From NCBI GenBank assembly GCA_964590515.1, contig CAZPZD010000053.1:1-14591 (forward strand): a DNA stretch of 14,591 nt. Reading direction: 5' to 3'. Below are positions 1 through 6,399 of this stretch, one piece after another. This stretch comes from JADFRG01 sp964590515. GTDB taxonomy: Bacteria; Chloroflexota; Anaerolineae; Anaerolineales; E44-bin32. Below the pieces are notes generated by a model. It had not been told where the DNA came from, ran no database searches, and worked only from the letters and a program-made list of their open reading frames with translations. Numbering within the stretch: the first letter of the stretch is position 1; every line of letters begins with the position of its first letter. The translations under genes were made by a program, and so were the position numbers.

Positions 1-135
1 GTGCGCGAGCAGTGGCTGATCCTTCCGATCCGCGAATACGTAAACCTGGTCGGGGTGAACAGCCGGGTCGACGGCTTGCGCTTCTCGCCCCAGGGATGGT
101 TCCCCTACTTAATCGATCTTCAATTGCGCCCGTAA
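1..135 (+). CDS. Family 5 extracellular solute-binding protein, C-terminal end (partial)
   Basis: Reading frame 1 is open from the first base to TAA at 133-135 and gives 44 residues. They end in the pattern N-x-x-G-V-N, G-L-R-F, P-Q-G-W-F-P-Y-L-I-D-L, which is typical of the last strands of family 5 peptide/nickel-type binding proteins (DppA/OppA/NikA). In a complete protein this subunit captures the substrate outside the membrane and delivers it to the permeases encoded just downstream, which fits the usual binding-protein, permease, permease order. The gap to the next start codon is only 5 bases, implying one mRNA. The N-terminus lies outside the window, so signal peptide and substrate class cannot be judged. 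The call rests on a short tail plus context. Confidence 0.75.
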   Translation: MREQWLILPIREYVNLVGVNSRVDGLRFSPQGWFPYLIDLQLRP

Positions 136-140
136 GCGGT

Positions 141-1046
141 ATGACCCGCCGGCTGCTTGACGGGCTGCTGACCGCCTGGGCTGCGGTCAGCCTGACCTTC
201 TTCGCGCTGCGGATCTCGGCCGGAGACCCGGTGGCCGGCCTGCTCTCCCAGGGACTGACGACCAGCCAACAGGCCGAGCAGCTGCGCCACCGGCTCGGTT
301 ACGACCTCCCCTTCCTCCAGCAGTATGCCCATTACCTCGGCCGGCTGGCACGCGGCGACTTGGGCGTGTCGCTGTACTCCGGCCAACCGGTAACCGAGTT
401 GATTGGGTCCGCACTTCCGAGCACCCTCAGGTTGGCCGGGTCGAGCCTGTTGATCGCGATCCCACTTGGAGCGGTGCTGGGTGGGCTGGCCGGCTGGGGT
501 AGCCGGCCGGCCCTCCGCCGCCTGGCCGGGACGCTGGCCAGCCTTGCCACCTCACTGCCGGTCGCGGCCACCGGGGTGATCGGACTGCTGTTATTGGGAC
601 GCCTGGGCGGGGCCGATACTCCTGCGCCCCAACCCGGACTCTGGCTGCCGGCAACCGTGCTCGGCTGGGCCGCGGCCGGACCCTTCGCACGGGCGGTGCA
701 GGCCGGTCTGCAGTCGACCCGCCATGCTCCGTTCATCCTTGCCGCCCGAGCCCGCGGGCTTCGCCAGAACGGGCGTTTGATCTGGCACGCCGTGCGTCCC
801 ACTCTTCCAGCCATTGCCTCCCTGCTCGCAGTAGAGGTGGCCTTTCTCTTCGCCGGGACCGTCGTCATCGAAACGGTGTTCTCCCGCCCGGGTCTTGGGC
901 GCATCCTGGTTCGTTCCATTCTTCAGGGGGACTTCCCGATTGCGCAGGCGCTTGTTGGATTGTCGGCGCTGCTCTACGTCGCCACCCAGTTAGTGGCAGA
1001 CGGTTTGGCTCGCTCGGCCGATCCCCGACTTCGGGGGCGCGCCTGA
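141..1046 (+). CDS. ABC transporter permease, DppB/OppB type
   Basis: A 301-residue inner-membrane subunit of a peptide/nickel-type ABC importer. Recognisable landmarks are the N-terminal helix (about residues 7-25), the RGDLGVSL motif (71-78) that precedes the transmembrane domain in this family, and hydrophobic helices around 98-118, 132-153, 168-187, 224-246 and 267-288. The EAA-type cytoplasmic loop (AARARG, about 201-206, followed by a conserved HAVRPTLP segment) contacts the ATPase. VVIETVFSRPGLG (241-253) and the terminal ADPRLR (293-298) are also present. The frame stays open upstream to an ATG at 12, but 12-135 overlaps the end of the binding-protein gene in another frame. The ATG at 141 gives the normal family N-terminus and length, so it was chosen. 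There is no strong Shine-Dalgarno, so translational coupling to the preceding gene is likely. Confidence 0.93.
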   Translation: MTRRLLDGLLTAWAAVSLTFFALRISAGDPVAGLLSQGLTTSQQAEQLRHRLGYDLPFLQQYAHYLGRLARGDLGVSLYSGQPVTELIGSALPSTLRLAGSSLLIAIPLGAVLGGLAGWGSRPALRRLAGTLASLATSLPVAATGVIGLLLLGRLGGADTPAPQPGLWLPATVLGWAAAGPFARAVQAGLQSTRHAPFILAARARGLRQNGRLIWHAVRPTLPAIASLLAVEVAFLFAGTVVIETVFSRPGLGRILVRSILQGDFPIAQALVGLSALLYVATQLVADGLARSADPRLRGRA

Positions 1047-1091
1047 GATCCGCGGGCTGGGATGCGTTGAGTTGAAAAACGGAGGCAGCCT

Positions 1092-1871
1092 GTGCGCCTA
1101 GCGCGGTTCTGGCTTGGGCTTCTCGTAGCGCTCGCTCTGGTGGCCCCGGTGCTGACTCAAAACGCGCCCCGGGATCCGGTCGCTTTGGCCCTCGCTCCCC
1201 CGGGGCCCGGCCTGCCGCTCGGGGCGGATGCCCTCGGGCGCGATTTCCTGACCCGTATGCTGTTCGGCAGCCGCCTCAGCCTCGGCTTGGCCGGCCTGGC
1301 TGCCGCGATCGCGATTGGAGTGGGCGGCGCCGCCGGCTTCGCTGGCGCGCTGCTCGGGAGCACCGCCGATCGGGTTTGGCTCTGGACGACCAACGTGCTG
1401 TTGTCCATCCCGAGCTTGCTGCTGGCCATGCTGCTGGTCGCCGCCTGGGGGCCGGGAATTCCGGCGGTAGTTGCTGCGGTGGGGGTGGGCGGCGCGCCGG
1501 TGTTCTCTCGAGTCACTCGGGCCGTCGTCTCGCAATTGGTCGGCTCGGGTTATGTTGCGGCCGCCGAGGCCGCCGGCGCGGACCGGCTGTGGACCAGCCT
1601 CAGGCATGTGTTGCCCAACGCGCTGCCACAGCTCGGGCCGCTCGCCGGTACCCAATTCGGCTGGGCCTTTCTCGGGATAACGACTCTGACCTTCTTGGGA
1701 CTGGCCGGCGACCCCGCCGTCCCCGAGTGGGGCGCCATGCTGAATGCCGGCCGGGTTTCGCTGGTGAGCGCGCCGCGGCTGGTCCTGATCCCGGCCTTGG
1801 CGATCAGCCTGACCATTCTCTCCGTCCACGCACTGACCCGGCAGAGCAAAACGGAACACGCGAATCCGTAG
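1092..1871 (+). CDS. ABC transporter permease, DppC/OppC type
   Basis: A 259-residue partner permease to the preceding gene; the two would form the heterodimeric membrane channel. It starts at GTG 1092, preceded by GGAGG at 1081-1085 with a 6-base spacer. The family hallmark PLGADALGRDFLTRMLFG (42-59) follows the first helix. Further helices lie around 65-90, 100-120, 124-140, 184-205 and 228-247. The EAA loop YVAAAEAAGADRLW (155-168) is followed by RHVLPNALP (172-180). At 259 residues it is slightly shorter than most DppC/OppC proteins, because the N-terminal tail before the first helix is very short. No DppD/DppF ATPase genes follow; the next gene is an unrelated phosphate transporter. The ATPases must be upstream, elsewhere, or shared with another system. 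Confidence 0.93.
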   Translation: MRLARFWLGLLVALALVAPVLTQNAPRDPVALALAPPGPGLPLGADALGRDFLTRMLFGSRLSLGLAGLAAAIAIGVGGAAGFAGALLGSTADRVWLWTTNVLLSIPSLLLAMLLVAAWGPGIPAVVAAVGVGGAPVFSRVTRAVVSQLVGSGYVAAAEAAGADRLWTSLRHVLPNALPQLGPLAGTQFGWAFLGITTLTFLGLAGDPAVPEWGAMLNAGRVSLVSAPRLVLIPALAISLTILSVHALTRQSKTEHANP

Positions 1872-1873
1872 GC

Positions 1874-1903
1874 TTGGCGCCTCGGGTCGGCATTTGGTAT
1901 GCT
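1874..1903 (+). promoter_or_regulatory. Predicted promoter for the phosphate transporter gene
   Basis: TTGGCG at 1874-1879 and TATGCT at 1898-1903 are separated by 18 bases. The -10 hexamer is preceded by TGG, giving an extended -10 (TGGTATGCT, 1895-1903). It lies directly after the oppC-type stop codon and about 40 bases before the pit start. The same nine bases occur before the gene at 4365. Prediction by eye from sigma70-type consensus only. Confidence 0.45.
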
Positions 1904-1941
1904 CGACGGCTTCCGGGGGTACCTAGCTGGCGCGACTGCCC

Positions 1942-2919
1942 ATGTTTCCCATTCTTTTGGCACTTGCGTTGACCTTCGACTTTCTGAACGGTTTCCACGA
2001 CAGCTCCAACATCGTGGCAACCGTGATCGCCTCGCGGGCCTTGCATCCGCGGGTCGCCCTGATTCTGGCCGCCCTCGCCCACCTGACCGGTCCCTTCCTG
2101 TTTGGGGTCGCCGTCGCCACGACCGTCGGGGATGAGCTGCTGCACACTGCCGCGTTGACGACCAGCGTTATCGTCGCTGCGCTAGTCGCGGCGGTGTTAT
2201 GGAACCTTCTGACCTGGTACTTCGGGATCCCGTCCTCCTCCTCCCACGCGCTGCTAGGCGGGCTGCTCGGAGCCGGACTCGTGGCAGCCGGGCTGGAGGC
2301 CGTCAAGCTCCAGGGCCTGCTCAAGATCTTCCTGGCGCTGCTGGCCTCTCCTTTGGTCGGACTGATGGTCGGGTTTCTGATCATGCGGCTGACGGTCTGG
2401 CTGGTTCGCAATTCAACTCCTGGGGTTAATAATGCCTTCCGCCGGCTTCAGATCGTGACCCTGGTGGGGCTCGGCCTGAGCCATGGGGCGAACGATGCCC
2501 AGAAGACGATGGGTGTGATTACTTTGGGTTTGGTGACCGCCGGTTTTCAGGAACAGTTCTCGGTTCCGATCTGGGTGATTGCAGTCAGCGCCCTGGCGAT
2601 TGCACTCGGAACTTCGCTCGGCGGCTGGCGGTTGATTCGCACGCTGGGAGCGCGTATGTATCGGGTGCGGCCAATCCATGGGCTCACCTCGCAGATCGCT
2701 GGGGCGAGCGTGATCCTGGGGGCTGCCCTCTTGGGGGGCCCGGTCAGCACGACTCAAGTGATGAGTTCGGCGATTGTCGGGGTCGGCGCCGGCGAGCGGG
2801 CGAGCAAGGTGCGCTGGAACGTCCTAGGCGAGATGCTGACCGCCTGGCTGCTGACCATCCCGGTGACGGGTGGGCTGGCGGCCCTGGCCTACCTGGCGAT
2901 CGAGCTGCTCACCCGCTGA
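1942..2919 (+). CDS. pit: Inorganic phosphate transporter, PiT family
   Basis: A 325-residue, strongly hydrophobic protein of the PiT family (PF01384), which takes up phosphate or metal-phosphate using the ion gradient. The internal duplication of the family is visible. The first half has FLNGFHDSSNIVAT (14-26) and GIPSSSSHALLGG (95-107). The second half has GLSHGANDAQKTMG (178-191) and GGPVSTTQVMSSAIVG (265-280). About ten membrane segments can be seen, and the length suits compact bacterial PiT proteins. The start at 1942 puts a hydrophobic helix first, as expected, but no Shine-Dalgarno is visible and the predicted leader is short. There is no adjacent DUF47/PhoU-like gene, the usual partner. 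Its 3' end overlaps the convergent miaA by 31 bases. Confidence 0.95.
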   Translation: MFPILLALALTFDFLNGFHDSSNIVATVIASRALHPRVALILAALAHLTGPFLFGVAVATTVGDELLHTAALTTSVIVAALVAAVLWNLLTWYFGIPSSSSHALLGGLLGAGLVAAGLEAVKLQGLLKIFLALLASPLVGLMVGFLIMRLTVWLVRNSTPGVNNAFRRLQIVTLVGLGLSHGANDAQKTMGVITLGLVTAGFQEQFSVPIWVIAVSALAIALGTSLGGWRLIRTLGARMYRVRPIHGLTSQIAGASVILGAALLGGPVSTTQVMSSAIVGVGAGERASKVRWNVLGEMLTAWLLTIPVTGGLAALAYLAIELLTR

Positions 2920-3845
2920 TCCTCATCCATCCACCGCCGGATCCGAGCCGTGAGCATGCGCTCCACTCCCGGATCTGCGGTGTTCCACTCAATCCGTGAA
3001 TCGCTGGGCTTGAACCAGTTCGCCTGCCGGCGGACGAACTGGCGGGTGCGCCGGCGCATCTCGGCGACTCCAGACGCCAGCGAACGTCGCCCGAGCAGAT
3101 GCTCCCCGATCTGCCGATATCCGATCGCCGACATGGGCGGATGATCAATCCCTATCCCACGGTCGAGAAGGCTTTGGACTTCCGCCACCAGTCCGGCTTC
3201 GATCATCTCATCGATCCGGCGATCGATTCGGGCGTAGAGCTCCGAGCGCGGCAGGCTGAGTCCTAATCTGAGGGTTCGATAGGGCGGCGGGGAGGCTCGC
3301 CGCTGGGAACTGGCCGGAGCGCCGGTCAGCTCAAAGATTTCCAGCGCCCGGGCGACCCGGCGAATGTTGGTCGGCGCTATCCGACGCGCGGATTCGGGAT
3401 CGACGGCCTGGAGCCTGCGGTGCAGCTCTTGGGGACCTTCTGCGGCGGCGACCGCCTCGAAAGAGTCCCGCAGCCTGCGGCCGTGCTCCTGCCCGGGCGG
3501 CGACCACCCTTCCAGAATGGCTGTGACATATTGGCCGGTCCCCCCAACCATTAGCGGCAGTCGCCCCCTGGCCTGGATCTGCTGGATTGCGGCCTCGGCA
3601 GCCTGCTTGAACATAGCGAGGCTCCAGTTCTCCTCGGGCTCCGCCACATCGATCAGATGATGCGGCACTCGCTGCCGCTGTTCTCGGCTGGGTTTGGCGG
3701 TGCCGATATCCATCCCACGGTAGATCAGGCGCGAATCGGCCGAGACGATCTCGGCCTGGAGTGCCGCGGCAAGCTCAATGGCCACTCGGCTCTTGCCTAC
3801 CCCAGTGGGCCCGACCAGCGCGACCAGCGCACCCAGCTCCGGCAT
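2889..3845 (-). CDS. miaA: tRNA dimethylallyltransferase MiaA
   Basis: A 318-residue enzyme that transfers the dimethylallyl group of DMAPP to N6 of adenosine 37 in tRNAs reading UNN codons, the first step toward (methylthio)isopentenyl-A37. The Walker A-type loop GPTGVGKS is at 12-19. The substrate-binding SADSRLIYRGMDIGTAKP segment is at 35-52 (most homologues have SADSxQVYRGMDIGTAKP). HHLID follows at 62-66 and VGGTGQYV at 100-107. The C-terminal half contains the conserved SAIGYRQ segment and the RTRQFVRRQANWF motif near residue 275. The length is normal. It starts 8 bases after the yraN stop on the same strand, so the two form an operon. A GGAGAGG sequence inside the end of yraN may serve as its ribosome site, although the spacing is long. 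Confidence 0.97.
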   Translation of the reverse strand: MPELGALVALVGPTGVGKSRVAIELAAALQAEIVSADSRLIYRGMDIGTAKPSREQRQRVPHHLIDVAEPEENWSLAMFKQAAEAAIQQIQARGRLPLMVGGTGQYVTAILEGWSPPGQEHGRRLRDSFEAVAAAEGPQELHRRLQAVDPESARRIAPTNIRRVARALEIFELTGAPASSQRRASPPPYRTLRLGLSLPRSELYARIDRRIDEMIEAGLVAEVQSLLDRGIGIDHPPMSAIGYRQIGEHLLGRRSLASGVAEMRRRTRQFVRRQANWFKPSDSRIEWNTADPGVERMLTARIRRWMDEDQRVSSSIAR

Positions 3846-3853
3846 CCTCGGGG

Positions 3854-4225
3854 CTAGCCCTCTCCGACCGCATTCTCGAAGTGCTCGAGGCGAACCACCT
3901 CACCTTGAGCATTCAGATCCAGCGCGATGACGTCGATCCGCCAGCGGGTGTTCGGGTTACCTTGCCTCGCCAGGTAGGCATAGGCGGTTCGAATAAGCTT
4001 CCGCTGCTTGGTCCGGGTCACCGCCTCTTCCGGGGTGCCGAAGGCGTGGCTGCGGCGGGCCTTGACCTCCACGAAAACAATCTCACCGTCCTTCTCCACG
4101 ACCAGATCGAGCTCCCCTTGGCGCCAGCGCCAATTACGATGCAGTAGCCGGTAACCGCTTGCGGCCAGGTGCTTCGCAGCCAGCTCTTCGCCGTGCGCGC
4201 CGATTTCTTTCGTTGCTGGGCCCAT
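3854..4225 (-). CDS. yraN: YraN/UPF0102 family predicted nuclease-fold protein
   Basis: A 123-residue member of the UPF0102 (YraN) family, which has a restriction-endonuclease-like fold; its exact cellular role is not established. The core motifs are visible: GELDLV (37-42) with the acidic residue D40, and FVEVKAR (51-57) supplying the E-x-K of a PD-(D/E)xK-type site. The conserved AFGTPEEAVTRTKQRKL stretch is at 61-77 and RIDVIA at 96-101. The frame is open back to 4399, but the upstream residues do not resemble the family and would overlap the divergent gene at 4365. The ATG at 4225 gives the usual length of about 120 residues and has GAAGGAG (4237-4243 on this strand) 11 bases upstream. 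An in-frame ATG at 4258 is the alternative. Confidence 0.92.
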   Translation of the reverse strand: MGPATKEIGAHGEELAAKHLAASGYRLLHRNWRWRQGELDLVVEKDGEIVFVEVKARRSHAFGTPEEAVTRTKQRKLIRTAYAYLARQGNPNTRWRIDVIALDLNAQGEVVRLEHFENAVGEG

Positions 4226-4248
4226 TCTCCGCAGTGCTCCTTCTGGGA

Positions 4249-4276
4249 ATCCTAGCATGGGCTCGACCCCGCCCAA
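4249..4276 (-). promoter_or_regulatory. Possible promoter for the yraN-miaA operon
   Basis: On the minus strand TTGGGC (4271-4276) and TAGGAT (4249-4254) are separated by 16 bases. They lie in the 139-bp divergent gap between yraN and the cyclic-nucleotide-binding gene. The match is imperfect, and transcription from here would start almost at the Shine-Dalgarno, so it is only a candidate. Confidence 0.22.
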
Positions 4277-4301
4277 GGGGGCTCGGCGGAGGCGGTTCTG
4301 G

Positions 4302-4331
4302 TGCAAGTCCGGCCGGAAACAGTGGTATGCT
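4302..4331 (+). promoter_or_regulatory. Predicted extended -10 promoter for the CNB-domain gene
   Basis: TGGTATGCT at 4323-4331 is an extended -10 element, with TATGCT at 4326-4331. A weak -35 (TGCAAG, 4302-4307) lies 18 bases upstream. The nine bases are identical to the extended -10 before the phosphate transporter gene. The predicted leader to the ATG at 4365 is under 30 bases and contains no clear Shine-Dalgarno. Confidence 0.42.
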
Positions 4332-4364
4332 AGGCGCTTCCACGCAAGAATATCGCCCGCATCG

Positions 4365-4877
4365 ATGAGCCATACCGGCGTCCTGAGCCAGGCCGACATC
4401 TTCTATGAATTCAGCCCCTCCCAGATCGAGGCGGTGGCCGCCATCTGCCAGGACAAGGCCTACGATCTCGGGCAAACCGTATTCGAGGAGAACTCGGCCA
4501 GCGACGAACTCTACGTAATCGCCCATGGCGAGGTTGAAATCCTGATCGATCCGGCCCTGGTTAGCCAGCCGGGCCGGAACCCAGGACGGCCGACCACCAT
4601 CGCCAAGCTGCGGCGGGGCCAGTGCTTCGGTGAGGTGGCGCTGGTCGACCAGGGGCTGCGCTCGGCGACCGCCCGCAGCGCGAGCGTCGGGACCCGCCTT
4701 TTGGTGATTCCTCACGACCGCTTGATGGGGCTGTGTGAGACCGATCCAATCCTTGGCTATTTCCTGATGCGCAACCTGGCCGCCGATCTGGCACTCAAGA
4801 TTCGCAACACCGATCTGGCAATTCGAGGCGAATTGCTCTACGAACGGGGAGAGCAAACGACCTCCGGTGGTGGTTGA
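4365..4877 (+). CDS. Stand-alone cyclic-nucleotide-binding-domain protein
   Basis: A 170-residue soluble protein consisting almost entirely of one CNB (CAP_ED, PF00027) domain. The beta-roll includes LGQTVFEENSASDELYVIAHGEVEI (35-59). The phosphate-binding cassette is FGEVALVDQGLRSATARS (88-105), with the glutamate (E90) and arginine (R99) that contact ribose and cyclic phosphate in active CNB domains, so ligand binding looks intact. A helix (about 127-160) follows. There is no DNA-binding helix-turn-helix as in CRP/FNR, and no kinase or channel domain. It is therefore more likely a ligand sensor acting on a protein partner than a transcription factor. The frame is open to 4257, but MSHTGVLSQADIF at 4365 is the natural domain start. 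The stop codon lies inside the -35 of the following liv promoter. Confidence 0.85.
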   Translation: MSHTGVLSQADIFYEFSPSQIEAVAAICQDKAYDLGQTVFEENSASDELYVIAHGEVEILIDPALVSQPGRNPGRPTTIAKLRRGQCFGEVALVDQGLRSATARSASVGTRLLVIPHDRLMGLCETDPILGYFLMRNLAADLALKIRNTDLAIRGELLYERGEQTTSGGG

Positions 4878-4903
4878 CAGTGGGATTGACCCACCGTTAG
4901 AAT
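4874..4903 (+). promoter_or_regulatory. Strong sigma70-type promoter for the liv operon
   Basis: TTGACA (4874-4879, a perfect -35) and TAGAAT (4898-4903) are separated by 18 bases. The -35 overlaps the TGA of the preceding gene. Transcription would start near 4910, leaving a 5' leader of about 170 nt before livK. This is the best promoter match in the window and fits a highly expressed binding protein. Confidence 0.65.
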
Positions 4904-4913
4904 GGTGCATCCA

Positions 4914-4975
4914 CCCCAAGCCGGCCGAGCGCCGCTCGGTCGAGTAGCCCATCCGCAGCTAAGCCGAGCTTGGGG
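4914..4975 (+). promoter_or_regulatory. Structured leader element (two-armed RNA fold) upstream of livK
   Basis: Bases 4914-4921 (CCCCAAGC) pair perfectly with 4968-4975 (GCTTGGGG), an 8-bp closing stem. Inside it, 4922-4930 pair with 4934-4942 as a 9-bp hairpin (one G-T wobble) with a 3-base loop. About 25 bases (4943-4967) remain as a second, less structured arm. An alternative 5-bp pairing of 4961-4965 (AAGCC) with 4975-4979 (GGCTT) would break the closing stem. It does not match any riboswitch class I recognise and is not a tRNA. The pairings are seen directly; a regulatory function is inferred. Confidence 0.4.
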
Positions 4976-4995
4976 GCTTGCGAGTTCACAGAAGG

Positions 4996-5074
4996 AGGAG
5001 ACGCCACCAAATCAGTCGGTTTCCATTTAATTCGCAAATTGGCCAAATCTGAACCGAATCTCCTGAGGAGGAGG
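4996..5074 (+). promoter_or_regulatory. Possible anti-SD / anti-anti-SD switch before livK
   Basis: TCTCCT at 5059-5064 can fold onto the livK Shine-Dalgarno AGGAGG at 5069-5074 (six pairs, one wobble, loop GAGG), hiding it. The same TCTCCT can instead pair perfectly with AGGAGA at 4996-5001. That pairing would enclose a second stem, TCGGTT 5016-5021 with AACCGA 5052-5057, and a small AATT-CGCA-AATT hairpin at 5029-5040. The two folds are mutually exclusive. The stems are short and purine-rich, so chance is a real alternative. Confidence 0.33.
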
Positions 5075-5079
5075 ATTAC

Positions 5080-6312
5080 ATGAATCGTAAGTTTCTAATA
5101 CTCGGCGGGCTGGTCGGCGCGGCGCTCATCTTAGGCGCCTGTGCCGCTCCGGCCGCCACGTGTACCGATACGATCGGCTGCGTGGACATTGCTCCTGGCG
5201 ACCCGGTCCACATCGCCTTCTGGGGTGTCCTGTCTGGCGCCAATACCTCGCTTGGGCAAGACTCGCAGTACGGCGTTGAAGTCGCGATCGACGATAAAGG
5301 TGGGAAGCTACTCGGCCATGATATCCTCTTGACGACCGAGGATGCTCTGTGCACGCCAGAGGGGGGAGCCACCGCGGCGACCAAACTCTCCGTAGACACT
5401 ACCATCGTTGCTCTAGTCGGCTCCTCGTGCTCCGACGAGACGGTAGGTGGCATCGCAACCCTCACCAATGCGGGGTTTACTACCATCTCGCCCTCCAACA
5501 CTCGCCCGGCCCTGACCGCTCCGGACCGCGGGCCGGACTACGCCGGCTACCTTCGCACCGCTCATAGTGACGCCTTCCAAGGCAAGGCCGTAGCCGAGTT
5601 CGCCTATAACGTCCTCGCCGTCAGGAAGGCCGCGACCATCCATGACGGCAGTGCCTACGCCCAGGCCTTGCAGCAGGTCTTTGTCGACAACTTCGCTCGG
5701 CTTGGTGGCGAGATCGTCGCTCAGGAAGCCGTAGCCAAGGGTGATACTGACATGCATGCCGTCTTGACGACGGTCGCTGCTTCCGGGCCAGATTTTCTGT
5801 ACTACCCGATCTTCATCGCTGAAGGTGGCTATATCACGGCTCAGGCCAAGGAAGTGGCCGGTCTGGAGGATACCATCCTGATGGGATCGGACGGCATGTT
5901 CTCACCCGACTTCGTCACTGCGGCTGGCGCGGCTGTAGAGGGCATGTACCTGTCGAGCCCTGACTTCAGCCTCTTCCCGGCCGGCTACCAGGAGTTCCTA
6001 GACAAGTACAAGGCGAAATCCGGAGGAGCCCCACTGTCCATCTTCCACGCCCATGCGTACGATGCGACCAATATCATCTTCGCCGCCATCGAAAAGGTGG
6101 CTGTACAGGATGAGGATGGTACTCTGCACATCGGACGCGCGGCTTTGCGGGCGGCGATCTACGCCACCCAAGGCTGGCGGGGCGCCACCGGCGAGCTTAC
6201 CTGCGGCCAGTACGGTGACTGCGGCGCTCCGGTGATCGCGGTTTACCAGGTTGTGTCCTCCGATGCTGCTTCATGGAATCCGGGCGTCAACCCGGAGAAG
6301 GTCTATCCATAG
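5080..6312 (+). CDS. livK: Branched-chain amino acid-type ABC transporter substrate-binding lipoprotein
   Basis: A 410-residue periplasmic-binding-protein family 6 (Peripla_BP_6, LivK/LivJ type) subunit that captures substrate outside the membrane for the LivHMGF channel. It has a lipoprotein signal: MNRKF, a hydrophobic core, then the lipobox L18-G-A-C21, so it is probably anchored by lipid at C21. Family features include VHIAFWGVLSG at the first strand, YGVEVAIDDKGG (64-75), ALVGSSCSDET, and SPSNTRPALT. Mature cysteines come in likely disulfide pairs: C28/C34, C91/C117 and two near the C-terminus in TCGQYGDC. A strong Shine-Dalgarno (GAGGAGGAGG, about 5065-5074) sits 5 bases before the ATG. 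First gene of the liv operon. The ligand may be a branched-chain or other amino acid, an amide or a urea-like compound; sequence alone does not decide. Confidence 0.93.
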   Translation: MNRKFLILGGLVGAALILGACAAPAATCTDTIGCVDIAPGDPVHIAFWGVLSGANTSLGQDSQYGVEVAIDDKGGKLLGHDILLTTEDALCTPEGGATAATKLSVDTTIVALVGSSCSDETVGGIATLTNAGFTTISPSNTRPALTAPDRGPDYAGYLRTAHSDAFQGKAVAEFAYNVLAVRKAATIHDGSAYAQALQQVFVDNFARLGGEIVAQEAVAKGDTDMHAVLTTVAASGPDFLYYPIFIAEGGYITAQAKEVAGLEDTILMGSDGMFSPDFVTAAGAAVEGMYLSSPDFSLFPAGYQEFLDKYKAKSGGAPLSIFHAHAYDATNIIFAAIEKVAVQDEDGTLHIGRAALRAAIYATQGWRGATGELTCGQYGDCGAPVIAVYQVVSSDAASWNPGVNPEKVYP

Positions 6313-6339
6313 AGCTCGGATAGAGGCGGAACGTTCCAC

Positions 6340-6378
6340 ATAGAGATGAGTCAGGCGCGTAGCCTGACTCATCTCTAT
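6340..6378 (+). promoter_or_regulatory. 17-bp perfect hairpin between livK and livH
   Basis: Bases 6340-6356 and 6362-6378 are perfect inverted repeats of 17 bp around the 5-base loop GCGTA. The hairpin sits 27 bases after the livK stop and 21 bases before livH. No run of T follows, so it is not a canonical intrinsic terminator. In binding-protein-dependent transport operons such intercistronic hairpins commonly protect the upstream mRNA from 3' exonucleases or attenuate transcription, keeping the binding protein in excess over the permeases. That role is inferred here. Confidence 0.75.
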
Positions 6379-6399
6379 TAGGTCACGCGGAAGAGGTCC

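Noticed and set aside
12..140. 43-residue N-terminal extension of the first permease.
   Set aside because: It is Pro/Arg/Gly-rich and overlaps, in another frame, the convincing C-terminus of a family 5 binding protein.
1098..1859. Long open frame of 253 codons on the minus strand opposite the second permease.
   Set aside because: It mirrors a clear membrane permease, is rich in Gln, Gly, Arg and Pro, and matches no family. It is an artefact of GC-rich codon use; the same applies to the other long antisense frames (for example 6589-7527, 9789-10532, 12178-13017, 13130-13801).
4297..4322. GGTGCAAGTCCGG followed by AACAGTGG resembles parts of a cobalamin riboswitch.
   Set aside because: The box is in the wrong orientation (CCACTGT appears only on the other strand), the rest of the fold is missing, and the segment lies upstream of the predicted promoter.
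4226..4399. 58-residue N-terminal extension of YraN.
   Set aside because: Not family-like, it exceeds the usual length, and it overlaps the start and promoter of the divergent CNB-domain gene.
4914..4975. The 8-bp stem CCCCAAGC/GCTTGGGG looks like a tRNA acceptor stem.
   Set aside because: No anticodon arm, no T-arm and no conserved tRNA bases; the span is also too short. Treated as a leader structure instead.
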